DNA of 64,000 nucleotides. Source: Osedax frankpressi. Taxonomy: Eukaryota > Annelida > Polychaeta > Sabellida > Siboglinidae. Shown here piece by piece: positions 43,601-57,973 of the stretch. Made by a program: the position numbers and the translations under genes. How positions within the stretch are numbered: the stretch's first letter is position 1; every line of letters starts with the position of its first letter. The stretch is from NCBI GenBank assembly GCA_964035775.1, contig OZ038313.1:27895062-27959061 (forward strand), written 5' to 3'. Under the pieces are notes generated by a model that searched no databases, had not been told where the DNA came from, and saw only the letters and a list, made by a program, of their open reading frames with translations.

Positions 43601-44730
43601 AAGTTACACCTAATATAAGTTATAACATTAATGTATTAAAGTTACACTTAATATAAGTTATAACATTAATGTATTAATGTTACACCTAATATAAGTTATA
43701 ACATTAAAGTTACACCTAATATAAGTTATAACATTAATGTATTAAAGTTACACCTAATATAAGTTATAACATTAATGTATTAAAGTTACACCTAATATAA
43801 GTTATAACATTAATATATTAAAGTTACACTTAATATAAGTTATAACATTAATGTATTAATGTTACACCTAATATAAGTTATAACATTAATGTATTAAAGT
43901 TACACTTAATATAAGTTATAACATTAATGTATTAAAGTTACCCCTAATATAAGTTATAACATTAATGTATTAAAGTTACACCTAATATAAGTTATAACAT
44001 TAATGTATTAAAGTTACACCTAATATAAGTTATAACATTAATGTATTAAAGTTACACCTAATATAAGTTATAACATTAAAGTTACACCTAATATAAGTTA
44101 TAACATTAAAGTTACACCTAATATAAGTTATAACATTAATGTATTAAAGTTACACCTAATATAAGTTATAACATTAATGTATTAAAGTTACACCTAATAT
44201 AAGTTATAACATTAAAGTTACACCTAATATAAGTTATAACATTAATGTATTAAAGTTACACCTAATATAAGTTATAACATTCATGTATTAATGTTACACC
44301 TAATATAAGTTATAACATTAAAGTTACACCTAATATAAGTTATAACACTAATGTATTAAAGTTACACCTAATATAAGTTACAACATTAATGTATTGAAGT
44401 TACACCTAATATAAGTTATAACATTAAAATTACACCTAATATTAGTTATAACATTAATATATTAAAGTTATACCTAATATAAGTTATAACATTAAAGTTA
44501 CACCTAATATAAGTTATAACATTAAAATTACACCTAATATAAGTTATAACATTAATGTATTAAAGTTACACCTAATATAAGTTATAACATTAATGTATTA
44601 AAGTTACAATTAATATAAGTTATAACATTAATGTATTAATGGTACACCTAATATAAGTTATAACATTAAAATTACACCTAATATAAGTTATAACATTAAA
44701 GTTACACCTAATATAAGTTATAACATTAAT
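40640..44730. repeat. Zone D higher-order repeat, copy 1 (about 4.1 kb)
   Basis: Private variants pair with the next block. At offset 4,089: TTATAGCATT 41595/45684. At 4,149: CATCAATG 42177/46326. At 4,119: TAGACC 42781/46900, ATTAGTT 44441/48560 and TCATGTATT 44281/48400. The three values are explained by two extra short monomers gained at 45.9 kb in copy 2 (+60) and one short monomer fewer near 46.4 kb (-30). A one-base-short unit, with ATTAAATTACATCT at about 42618, is shared by both copies. Confidence 0.9.
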
Positions 44731-47700
44731 GTATTAAAGTTACACCTAATATAAGTTATAACATTAAAGTTACACCTAATATAAGTTATAACATTAAAGT
44801 TACACCTAATATAAGTTATAACATTAATGTATTAAAGTTACACCTAATATAAGTTATAACATTAAAGTTACACCTAATATAAGTTATAACATTAATGTAT
44901 TGAAGTTACACCTAATATAAGTTATAACATTAATGTATTAAAGTTACACCTAATATAAGTTATAACATTAATGTATTAAAGTTACACCTAATATAAGTTA
45001 TAACATTAAAGTTACACCTAATATAAGTTATAACATTAAAATTACACCTAATATAAGTTATAACATTAATGTATTAATGTTACACCTAATATAAGTTATA
45101 ACATTAAAATTACATCTAATATAAGTTATAACATTAAAGTTACACCTAATATAATTTATAACATTAAAGTTACACCTAATATAAGTTATAACATTAATGT
45201 ATTAATGTTACATCTAATATAAGTTATAACATTAAAATTACATCTAATATAAGTTATAACATTAAAGTTACACCTAATATAAGTTATAACATTAAAGTTA
45301 CACCTAATATAAGTTATAACATTAATGTATTAATGTTACACCTAATATAAGTTATAACATTAAAATTACATCTAATATAAGTTATAACATTAAAGTTACA
45401 CCTAATACAAGTTATAACACTAATGTATTAAAGTTACACCTAATATAAGTTATAACATTAATGTATTAAAATTACACCTAATATAAGTTATAACATTAAA
45501 GTTACACCTAATATAAGTTATAACATTAATATATTAAAGTTACACCTAATATAAGTTATAACATTAATGTTACACCTAATATAAGTTATAACATTAAAGT
45601 TACACCTAATATAAGTTATAACATTAAAGTTACACCTAATATAAGTTACAACATTAATGTATTAAAGTTACACCTAATATAAGTTATAGCATTAATGTAT
45701 TAAAGTTACACCTAATATAAGTTATAACATTAAAGTTACACCTAATATAAGTTATAACATTAATGTATTGAAGTTACACCTAATATAAGTTATAACATTA
45801 ATGTATTAAAGTTACACCTAATATAAGTTATAACATTAATGTATTAAAGTTACACCTAATATAAGTTATAACATTAAAATTACACCTAATATAAGTTATA
45901 ACATTAATGTATTAAAGTTACACCTAATATAAGTTATAACATTAAAAGTACACCTAATATAAGTTATAACATTAAAAGTACACCTAATATAAGTTATAAC
46001 ATTAAAAGTACACCTAATATAAGTTATAACATTAATGTATTAATGTTAAACCTAATATAAGTTATAACATTAATGTATTAAAGTTACACCTAATATAAGT
46101 TATAACATTAATGTATTAAAGTTACACCTAATATAAGTTATAACATTAATGTATTAAAGTTACACCTAATATAAGTTATAACATTAATGTAATAAAGTTA
46201 CACCTAATATAAGTTATAACATTAATGTATTAAAGTTACACCTAATATAAGTTATAACATTAAAGTTACACCTAATATAAGTTATAACACTAATGTATTA
46301 AAGTTACATCTAATATAAGTTACAACATCAATGTATTAAAGTTACACCTAATATAAGTTATAACATTAAAGTTACACCTAATATAAGTTATAACATTAAT
46401 GTATTGAAGTTACACCTAATATAAGTTATAACATTAATGTATTAAAGTTACACCTAATATAAGTTATAACATTAATGTATTAAAGTTACACCTAATATAA
46501 GTTATAACATTAAAGTTACACCTAATATAAGTTATAACATTAATGTATTAAAGTTACACCTAATATAAGTTATAACATTAAAGTTACACCTAATATAAGT
46601 TATAACATTAAAGTTACACCTAATATAAGTTATAACATTAAAGTTACACCTAATATAAGTTATAACATTAAAATTACACCTAATATAAGTTATAACATTA
46701 ATGTATTAAAGTTACACCTAATATAAGTTATAACATTAAATTACATCTAATATAAGTTATAACATTAAAGTTACACCTAATATAATTTATAACATTAAAG
46801 TTACACCTAATATAAGTTATAACATTAATGTATTAATGTTACATCTAATATAAGTTATAACATTAAAATTACATCTAATATAAGTTATAACATTAAAGTT
46901 AGACCTAATATAAGTTATAACATTAAAGTTACACCTAATATATGTTATAACATTAATGTATTAATGTTACACCTAATATAAGTTATAACATTAAAATTAC
47001 ATCTAATATAAGTTATAACATTAAAGTTACACCTAATATAAGTTATAACACTAATGTATTAAAGTTACACCTAATATAAGTTATAACATTAATGTATTAA
47101 AGTTACACCTAATATAAGTTATAACATTAATGTATTAAAGTTACACCTAATATAAGTTATAACATTAATGTATTAAAGTTACACCTAATATAAGTTATAA
47201 CATTAAAATTACATCTAATATAATTTATAACATTAAAGTTACACCTAATATAAGTTATAACATTAATGTATTAAAGTTATATCTAATATAAGTTATAACA
47301 TTAATGTATTAAAGTTACACCTAATATAAGTTATAACATTAAAATTACACCGAATATAATTTATAACATTAAAGTTACACCTAATATAAGTTATAACATT
47401 AATGTATTAAAGTTACACTTAATATAAGTTATAACATTAATGTATTAAAGTTACACCTAATATAAGTTATAACATTAAAGTTACACCTAATATAAGTTAT
47501 AACATTAATGTATTAAAGTTACACCTAATATAAGTTATAACATTAATGTATTAAAGTTACACATAATATAAGTTATAACATTAATGTATTAATGTTACAC
47601 CTAATATAAGTTATAACATTAAAGTTACACCTAATATAAGTTATAACATTAAAGTTACACCTAATATAAGTTATAACATTAAAGTTACCCCTAATATAAG

Positions 47701-48985
47701 TTATAACATTAATGTATTAAAGTTACACCTAATATAAGTTATAACATTAATGTATTAAAGTTACACTTAATATAAGTTATAACATTAATGTATTAATGTT
47801 ACACCTAATATAAGTTATAACATTAAAGTTACACCTAATATAAGTTATAACATTAATGTATTAAAGTTACACCTAATATAAGTTATAACATTAATGTATT
47901 AAAGTTACACCTAATATAAGTTATAACATTAATATATTAAAGTTACACTTAATATAAGTTATAACATTAATGTATTAATGTTACACCTAATATAAGTTAT
48001 AACATTAATGTATTAAAGTTACACTTAATATAAGTTATAACATTAATGTATTAAAGTTACCCCTAATATAAGTTATAACATTAATGTATTAAAGTTACAC
48101 CTAATATAAGTTATAACATTAATGTATTAAAGTTACACCTAATATAAGTTATAACATTAATGTATTAAAGTTACACCTAATATAAGTTATAACATTAAAG
48201 TTACACCTAATATAAGTTATAACATTAAAGTTACACCTAATATAAGTTATAACATTAATGTATTAAAGTTACACCTAATATAAGTTATAACATTAATGTA
48301 TTAAAGTTACACCTAATATAAGTTATAACATTAAAGTTACACCTAATATAAGTTATAACATTAATGTATTAAAGTTACACCTAATATAAGTTATAACATT
48401 CATGTATTAATGTTACACCTAATATAAGTTATAACATTAAAGTTACACCTAATATAAGTTATAACATTAATGTATTAAAGTTACACCTAATATAAGTTAC
48501 AACATTAATGTATTGAAGTTACACCTAATATAAGTTATAACATTAAAATTACACCTAATATTAGTTATAACATTAATATATTAAAGTTATACCTAATATA
48601 AGTTATAACATTAAAGTTACACCTAATATAAGTTATAACATTAAAATTACACCTAATATAAGTTATAACATTAATGTATTAAAGTTACACCTAATATAAG
48701 TTATAACATTAATGTATTAAAGTTACAATTAATATAAGTTATAACATTAATGTATTAATGGTACACCTAATATAAGTTATAACATTAAAATTACACCTAA
48801 TATAAGTTATAACATTAAAGTTACACCTAATATAAGTTATAACATTAATGTATTAAAGTTACACCTAATATAAGTTATAACATTAAAGTTACACCTAATA
48901 TAAGTTATAACATTAAAGTTACACCTAATATAAGTTATAACATTAATGTATTAAAGTTACACCTAATATAAGTTATAACATTAAA
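44730..48985. repeat. Zone D higher-order repeat, copy 2 (about 4.25 kb by block edges)
   Basis: Tandem partner of 40640-44730 with the same marker order, including the one-base-short unit near 46737. It differs by the short-unit triplet at 45944, by the loss of one short unit near 46,380, and by a few single-base changes (for example CACCGAAT at 47349 in place of CACCTAAT). Matching ends near 48,985, where copy 2 has an AAAATTACACC unit and copy 1 an AAAGTTACACC unit. From there to about 49,250 is a short junction of ordinary monomers. Confidence 0.88.
45944..46041. repeat. Freshly triplicated variant monomer
   Basis: Three adjacent units begin AAAAGTACACC, at 45944, 45974 and 46004. The first two are 30 bp and the last is the 38-bp long form. 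The homologous place in copy 1 (41855-41892) has a single unit of this type, in the long form. This is single-monomer expansion caught in one copy of a duplicated block, adding exactly 60 bp. Confidence 0.9.
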
Positions 48986-49249
48986 ATTACACCTAATATA
49001 AGTTATAACATTAATGTATTAAAGTTACACCTAATATAAGTTATAACATTAATGTATTAAAGTTACACCTAATATAAGTTATAACATTAATGTATTAAAG
49101 TTACACCTAATATAAGTTATAACATTAAAATTACACCTAATATAAGTTATAACATTAATGTATTAAAGTTACACCTAATATAAGTTATAACATTAATGTA
49201 TTAAAGTTACACCTAATATAAGTTATAACATTAATGTATTAATGTTACA

Positions 49250-51715
49250 CCTAATATAAGTTACAACATTAAAATTACACCTAATATAAGTTATAACTTT
49301 AATGTATTAATGTTACACCTAATATAAGTAATAACATTAAAATTACACCTAATATAAGTTATAACATTAATGTATTAATGTTACACCTAATATAAGTTAT
49401 AACATTAATGTATTAAAGTTACACCTAATATAAGTTATAACATTAATGTATTAAAGTTACACCTAATATAAGTTATAACATTAATGTATTAAAGTTACAC
49501 CTAATATAAGTTATAACATTAATGTAATAAAGTTACACCTAATATAAGTTATAACATTAATGTATTAAAGTTACACCTAATATAAGTTATAACATTAAAG
49601 TTACACCTAATATAAGTTATAACACTAATGTATTAAAGTTACATCTAATATAAGTTACAACATCAATGTATTAAAGTTACACCTAATATAAGTTATAACA
49701 TTAAAGTTACACCTAATATAAGTTATAACATTAATGTATTAAAGTTACACCTAATATAACTTATAACATTAATGTATTAAAGTTACACCTAATATAACTT
49801 ATAACATTAATGTATTAAAGTTACACCTAATATAAGTTATGCCATTAATGTAATAAATTACACCTAATATAAGTTATAACATTAATGTATAGAAGTTACA
49901 CCTAATATAAGTTATAACATTAAAGTTACACCTAATATAAGTTATAACATTAAAGTTACACCTAATATAAGTTATAACATTAATGTATTAAAGTTACACC
50001 TAATATAAGTTATAACACTAATGTAATAAAGTTACACCTAATATAAGTTATAACATTAATGTATTAAAGTTACACCTAATATAAGTTATAACATTAATGT
50101 ATTAAAGTTACACCTAATATAAGTTATAACATTAATGTATTAAAGTTATACCTAATATAAGTTATAACATTAATGTAATAAATTACACCTAATATAAGTT
50201 ATAACATTAATGTATTAAAGTTACACCTAATATAAGTTATAACACTAATATATTAAAGTTACACCTAATATAAGTTATAACATTAAAGTTACACCTAATA
50301 TAAGTTATAACATTAAAGTTACACCTAATATAATTTATAACATTAAAGTTACACCTAATATAAGTTATAAAATTAATGTATAAAAGTTACACCTAATATA
50401 AGTTATAACATTAATGTATTAAAGTTACACCTAATATAAGTTATAACATTAAAGTTATACCTAATATAAGTTATAACATTAAAGTTACACCTAATATAAG
50501 TTATAACATTAAAGTTACACCTAATATAAGTTATAGCATTAATGTATTAAAGTTACACATAATATAAGTTATAACATTAATGTATTAAAGTTACACCTAA
50601 TATAAGTTATAACATTAATGTATTAAAGTTACACCTAATATAAGTTATAACATTAATGTATTAAAGTTACACCTAATATAAGTTATAACATTAATGTATT
50701 AAAGTTACACCTATTATAAGTTATAACATTAAAGTTACACCTAATATAAGTTATAACATTAATGTATTAAAGTTATACCTAATATAAGTTATAACATTAA
50801 TGTATTAAAGTTACACCTAATATAAGTTATAAAATTAATATATTAAAGTTACACCTAATATAAGTTATAACATTAATGTATTAAAGTTATACCTAATATA
50901 AGTTATAACATTAATATATTAAAGTTTCACCTAATATAAGTTATAACATTAATGTATTAAAGTTACACCTAATATAAGTTATAACATTAAAGTTACACCT
51001 AATATAAGTTATAACATTAATGTATTAAAGTTACACCTAATATAAGTTATAACATTAATATATTAAAGTTACACCTAATATAAGTTATAACATTAATGTA
51101 TTAAAGTTACACCTAATATAAGTTATAACATTAATGTATTAAAGTTATACCTAATATAAGTTATAACATTAATATATTAAAGTTACACCTAATATAAGTT
51201 ATAACATTAATGTATTAAAGTTACACCTAATATAAGTTATAACATTAATATATTAAAGTTTCACCTAATATAAGTTATAACATTAATGTATTAAAGTTAC
51301 ACCTAATATAAGTTATAACATTAAAGTTACACCTAATATAAGTTATAACATTAATGTATTGAAGTTACACCTAATATAAGTTATAACATTAATGTATTAA
51401 AGTTACAACTAATATAAGTTATAACATTAATGTAATAAAGTTACACCTAATATAAGTTATAACATTAATGTATTAAAGTTACACCTAATATAAGTTATAA
51501 CATTAAAGTTACACCTAATATAAGTTATAACATTAATGTATTAAAGTTACACCTAATATAAGTTATAACATTAATGTATTAATGTTACACCTAATATAAG
51601 TTATAACATTAAAGTAACACCTAATATAAGTTATAGCATTAAAGTTACACCTAATATAAGTTATAACATTAAAGTTACACATAATATAAGTTATAACATT
51701 AATGTATTAAAGTTA
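49250..51715. repeat. Zone E 2,468-bp repeat, copy 1
   Basis: Markers recur 2,468 bp downstream without exception: TTACAAC 49261/51729, TAAGTAATAAC 49325/51793, CATCAATG 49661/52129, TAATAAATTACACC 49851/52319 and 50176/52644, TTATAGCATT 50531/52999, GTTACACATAAT near 50552/53020, and TTTCACC 50925/53393 and 51259/53727. Each copy holds two one-base-short units, so 2,468 equals an even combination of 30 and 38 minus two. Confidence 0.92.
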
Positions 51716-54180
51716 CGCCTAATATAAGTTACAACATTAAAATTACACCTAATATAAGTTATAACATTAATGTATTAATGTTACACCTAATATAAGTAAT
51801 AACATTAAAATTACACCTAATATAAGTTATAACATTAATGTATTAATGTTACACCTAATATAAGTTATAACATTAATGTATTAAAGTTACACCTAATATA
51901 AGTTATAACATTAATGTATTAAAGTTACACCTAATATAAGTTATAACATTAATGTATTAAAGTTACACCTAATATAAGTTATAACATTAATGTAATAAAG
52001 TTACACCTAATATAAGTTATAACATTAATGTATTAAAGTTACACCTAATATAAGTTATAACATTAAAGTTACACCTAATATAAGTTATAACACTAATGTA
52101 TTAAAGTTACATCTAATATAAGTTACAACATCAATGTATTAAAGTTACACCTAATATAAGTTATAACATTAAAGTTACACCTAATATAAGTTATAACATT
52201 AATGTATTAAAGTTACACCTAATATAACTTATAACATTAATGTATTAAAGTTACACCTAATATAACTTATAACATTAATGTATTAAAGTTACACCTAATA
52301 TAAGTTATACCATTAATGTAATAAATTACACCTAATATAAGTTATAACATTAATGTATAGAAGTTACACCTAATATAAGTTATAACATTAAAGTTACACC
52401 TAATATAAGTTATAACATTAAAGTTACACCTAATATAAGTTATAACATTAATGTATTAAAGTTACACCTAATATAAGTTATAACACTAATGTAATAAAGT
52501 TACACCTAATATAAGTTATAACATTAATGTATTAAAGTTACACCTAATATAAGTTATAACATTAATGTATTAAAGTTACACCTAATATAAGTTATAACAT
52601 TAATGTATTAAAGTTATACCTAATATAAGTTATAACATTAATGTAATAAATTACACCTAATATAAGTTATAACATTAATGTATTAAAGTTACACCTAATA
52701 TAAGTTATAACACTAATATATTAAAGTTACACCTAATATAAGTTATAACATTAAAGTTACACCTAATATAAGTTATAACATTAAAGTTACACCTAATATA
52801 ATTTATAACATTAAAGTTACACCTAATATAAGTTATAAAATTAATGTATAAAAGTTACACCTAATATAAGTTATAACATTAATGTATTAAAGTTACACCT
52901 AATATAAGTTATAACATTAAAGTTATACCTAATATAAGTTATAACATTAAAGTTACACCTAATATAAGTTATAACATTAAAGTTACACCTAATATAAGTT
53001 ATAGCATTAATGTATTAAAGTTACACATAATATAAGTTATAACATTAATGTATTAAAGTTACACCTAATATAAGTTATAACATTAATGTATTAAAGTTAC
53101 ACCTAATATAAGTTATAACATTAATGTATTAAAGTTACACCTAATATAAGTTATAACATTAATGTATTAAAGTTACACCTAATATAAGTTATAACATTAA
53201 AGTTACACCTAATATAAGTTATAACATTAATGTATTAAAGTTATACCTAATATAAGTTATAACATTAATGTATTAAAGTTACACCTAATATAAGTTATAA
53301 CATTAATATATTAAAGTTACACCTAATATAAGTTATAACATTAATGTATTAAAGTTATACCTAATATAAGTTATAACATTAATATATTAAAGTTTCACCT
53401 AATATAAGTTATAACATTAATGTATTAAAGTTACACCTAATATAAGTTATAACATTAAAGTTACACCTAATATAAGTTATAACATTAATGTATTAAAGTT
53501 ACACCTAATATAAGTTATAACATTAATATATTAAAGTTACACCTAATATAAGTTATAACATTAATGTATTAAAGTTACACCTAATATAAGTTATAACATT
53601 AATGTATTAAAGTTATACCTAATATAAGTTATAACATTAATATATTAAAGTTACACCTAATATAAGTTATAACATTAATGTATTAAAGTTACACCTAATA
53701 TAAGTTATAACATTAATATATTAAAGTTTCACCTAATATAAGTTATAACATTAATGTATTAAAGTTACACCTAATATAAGTTATAACATTAAAGTTACAC
53801 CTAATATAAGTTATAACATTAATGTATTGAAGTTACACCTAATATAAGTTATAACATTAATGTATTAAAGTTACAACTAATATAAGTTATAACATTAATG
53901 TAATAAAGTTACACCTAATATAAGTTATAACATTAATGTATTAAAGTTACACCTAATATAAGTTATAACATTAAAGTTACACCTAATATAAGTTATAACA
54001 TTAATGTATTAAAGTTACACCTAATATAAGTTATAACATTAATGTATTAATGTTACACCTAATATAAGTTATAACATTAAAGTAACACCTAATATAAGTT
54101 ATAGCATTAAAGTTACACCTAATATAAGTTATAACATTAAAGTTACACATAATATAAGTTATAACATTAATGTATTAAAG
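51715..54180. repeat. Zone E 2,468-bp repeat, copy 2
   Basis: Tandem partner of 49250-51715. I saw only scattered single-base differences: TTATACCATT here against TTATGCCATT in copy 1, a CTATTATAAG unit at 50711 but CTAATATAAG at the equivalent 53179, and TTATAAAATT at about 50829 but TTATAACATT here. The absence of any length change over 2.5 kb marks it as one of the youngest duplications in the window. Confidence 0.9.
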
Positions 54181-55640
54181 TTACACCTAATATAAGTTAT
54201 AACATTAATGTATTAAAGTTACACCTAATATAACTTATAACATTAATGTATTAAAGTTACACCTAATATAAGTTATAACATTAATGTATTAAAGTTACAC
54301 CTAATATAAGTTACAACATTAAAGTTACACCTAATATAAGTTATAACATTAATGTATTAAAGTTACACCTAATATAACTTATAACATTAATGTATTAAAG
54401 TTACACCTAATATAAGTTATAACATTAATGTATTAAAGTTACACCTAATATAACTTATAACATTAATGTATTAAAGTTACACCTAATATAAGTTATAACA
54501 CTAATGTATTAAAGTTACACCTAATATAAGTTATAACATTAATGTATTAAAGTTACACCTAATATAAGTTACAACATTAAAGTTACACCTAATATAAGTT
54601 ATAACATTAAAGTTACACCTAATATAAGTTATAACATTAAAGTTACACCTAATATAAGTTATAACATTAATGTATTAAAGTTACACCTAATATAAGTTAT
54701 AACATTAATGTATTAAAGTTACACCTAATATAAGTTATAACATTAAAGTTACACATAATATAAGTTATAACTTTAAAGTTACACCTAATATAAGTTATAA
54801 CATTAAAGTTACACCTAATATAAGTTATAACATTAATGTATTAAAGTTACACCTAATATAAGTTATAACATTAATGTATTAAAGTTACACCTAATATAAG
54901 TTATAACATTAAAGTTACACCTAATATAAGTTATAACTTTAAAGTTACACCTAATATAAGTTATAACATTAAAGTTACACCTAATATAAGTTATAACATT
55001 AATGTATTAAAGTTACACCTAATATAAGTTATAACATTAATGTATTAAAGTTACACCTAATATAAGTTATAACATTAAAGTTACACCTAATATAAGTTAT
55101 AACATTAATGTATAGAAGTTACACCTAATATAAGTTATAACATTTAAGTTACACCTAGTATAAGTTATAACATTAATGTTTTAAAGTTACACCTAATATA
55201 AGTTATAACATTAATGTATTAAAGTTACACCTAATATAAGTTATAACATTAAAGTTACACCTAATATAAGTTATAACATTAATGTATTAAAGTTACATCT
55301 AATATAAGTTATAACATTAATGTATAGAAGTTACACCTAATATAAGTTATAACATTAATGTATTAAAGTTACATCTAATATAAGTTATAACATTAATGTA
55401 TTAAAGTTACACCTAATATAAGTTATAACATTAAAGTTACACCTAATATAAGTTATAACATTAATGTATTAAAGTTACACCTAATATAAGTTATAACATT
55501 AATGTATTAATGTTACACCTAATATAAGTTATAACATTAAAGTTACACCTAATATAAGTTATAACATTAATGTATAGAAGTTACACCTAATATAAGTTAT
55601 AACATTAAAGTTACACCTAATATAAGTTATAACATTAAAG
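54180..55640. repeat. Mixed segment between the zone E repeats
   Basis: Ordinary long and short monomers with several TAACTTATAAC variants (54.2-54.5 kb) and TATAGAAG units at about 55111, 55323 and 55573. Around 55140-55190 there are one-off variants seen nowhere else by me: ATTTAAGTT, CTAGTATAAG and AATGTTTTAAAG. The part near 55.1-55.56 kb resembles 57.36-57.78 kb (TAGAAG 55325/57536 and ACATCT 55371/57582, offset 2,211). Confidence 0.75.
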
Positions 55641-55746
55641 TTACACCTAATATAAGTTATAACATTAATGTATTAAAGTTACACCTAATATAAGTTATAA
55701 CATTAATGTATTAAAGTTATACCTAATATAAGTTATAACATTAATG

Positions 55747-57973
55747 TAATAAATTACACCTAATATAAGTTATAACATTAATGTATTAAAGTTACACCTA
55801 ATATAAGTTATAACACTAATATATTAAAGTTACACCTAATATAAGTTATAACATTAAAGTTACACCTAATATAAGTTATAACATTAAAGTTACACCTAAT
55901 ATAATTTATAACATTAAAGTTACACCTAATATAAGTTATAACATTAATGTATAAAAGTTACACCTAATATAAGTTATAACATTAATGTATTAAAGTTACA
56001 CCTAATATAAGTTATAACATTAAAGTTACACCTAATATAAGTTATAACATTAAAGTTACACCTAATATAAGTTATAGCATTAATGTATTAAAGTTACACC
56101 TAATATAAGTTATAACATTAATGTATTAAAGTTACACCTAATATAAGTTATAACATTAATGTATTAAAGTTACACCTAATATAAGTTATAACATTAATGT
56201 ATTAAAGTTACACCTAATATAAGTTATAACATTAATGTATTAAAGTTACACCTAATATAAGTTATAACATTAAAGTTACACCTAATATAAATTATAACAT
56301 TAATGTATTAAAGTTATACCTAATATAAGTTATAACATTAATGTATTAAAGTTACACCTAATATAAGTTATAACATTAATATATTAAAGTTACACCTAAT
56401 ATAAGTTATAACATTAATGTATTAAAGTTATACCTAATATAAGTTATAACATTAATATATTAAAGTTTCACCTAATATAAGTTATAACATTAATGTATTA
56501 AAGTTACACCTAATATAAGTTATAACATTAAAGTTACACCTAATATAAGTTATAACATTAATGTATTAAAGTTACACCTAATATAAGTTATAACATTAAT
56601 ATATTAAAGTTACACCTAATATAAGTTATAACATTAATGTATTAAAGTTACACCTAATATAAGTTATAACATTAATGTATTAAAGTTATACCTAATATAA
56701 GTTATAACATTAATATATTAAAGTTACACCTAATATAAGTTATAACATTAATGTATTAAAGTTACACCTAATATAAGTTATAACATTAATATATTAAAGT
56801 TACACCTAATATAAGTTATAACATTAATATATTAAAGTTACACCTAATATAAGTTATAACATTAATGTATTAAAGTTACACCTAATATAAGTTATAACAT
56901 TAATGTATTAAAGTTATACCTAATATAAGTTATAACATTAATATATTAATGTTATACCTAATATAAGTTATAACATTAATATATTAAAGTTTCACCTAAT
57001 ATAAGTTATAACATTAATGTATTAAAGTTACACCTAATATAAGTTATAACATTAAAGTTACACCTAATATAAGTTATAACATTAATGTATTGAAGTTACA
57101 CCTAATATAAGTTATAACATTAATGTATTAAAGTTAAACCTAATATAAATTATAACATTAATGTAATAAAGTTACACCTAATATAAGTTATAACATTAAT
57201 GTATTAAAGTTACACCTAATATAAGTTATAACATTAAAGTTACACCTAATATAAGTTATAACTTTAAAGTTACACCTAATATAAGTTATAACTTTAAAGT
57301 TACACCTAATATAAGTTATAACATTAAAGTTACACCTATTATAAGTTATAACATTAATGTATAGAAGTTACACCTAATATAAGTTATAACATTAAAGTTA
57401 CACCTAATATAAGTTATAACATTAATGTATTAAAGTTACACCTAATATAAGTTATAACATTAAAGTTACACCTAATATAAGTTATAACATTAATGTATTA
57501 AAGTTACATATAATATAAGTTATAACATTAATGTATAGAAGTTACACCTAATATAAGTTATAACATTAATGTATTAAAGTTACATCTAATATAAGTTATA
57601 ACATTAATGTATTAAAGTTACACCTAATATAAGTTATAACATTAAAGTTACACCTAATATAAGTTATAACATTAATGTATTAAAGTTACACCTAATATAA
57701 GTTATAACATTAATGTATTAATGTTACACCTAATATAAGTTATAACATTAAAGTTACACCTAATATAAGTTATAACATTAATGTATTAAAGTTACACCTA
57801 ATATAAGTTATAACACTAATGTAATAAAGTTACACCTAATATAAGTTATAACATTAATGTATTAAAGTTACACCTAATATAAGTTATAACATTAATGTAT
57901 TAAAGTTACACCTAATATAAGTTATAACATTAATGTATTAAAGTTATACCTAATATAAGTTATAACATTAATG
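55747..57973. repeat. Zone E ladder repeat, copy of 2,227 bp
   Basis: Measured between the one-base-short TAATAAATTACACC units at 55747 and 57974. TTATAGCATT (56072/58299) and TTTCACC (56466/58693) give the same 2,227 bp. It is related to the 52.6-kb block at a larger distance (TAATAAATT 52644/55747, 3,103 bp; TTATAGCATT 52999/56072, 3,073 bp; the difference is one short monomer). It contains one TTTCACC pair, at 56466 and 56990. Confidence 0.88.

Noticed and set aside
18690-54180. Assembly artefact as the cause of the near-identical tandem pairs
   Set aside because: It cannot be excluded from sequence alone, but the copies differ by single bases and whole monomers and their offsets nest consistently with other duplications. 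That favours real copies. Spanning long reads would decide.
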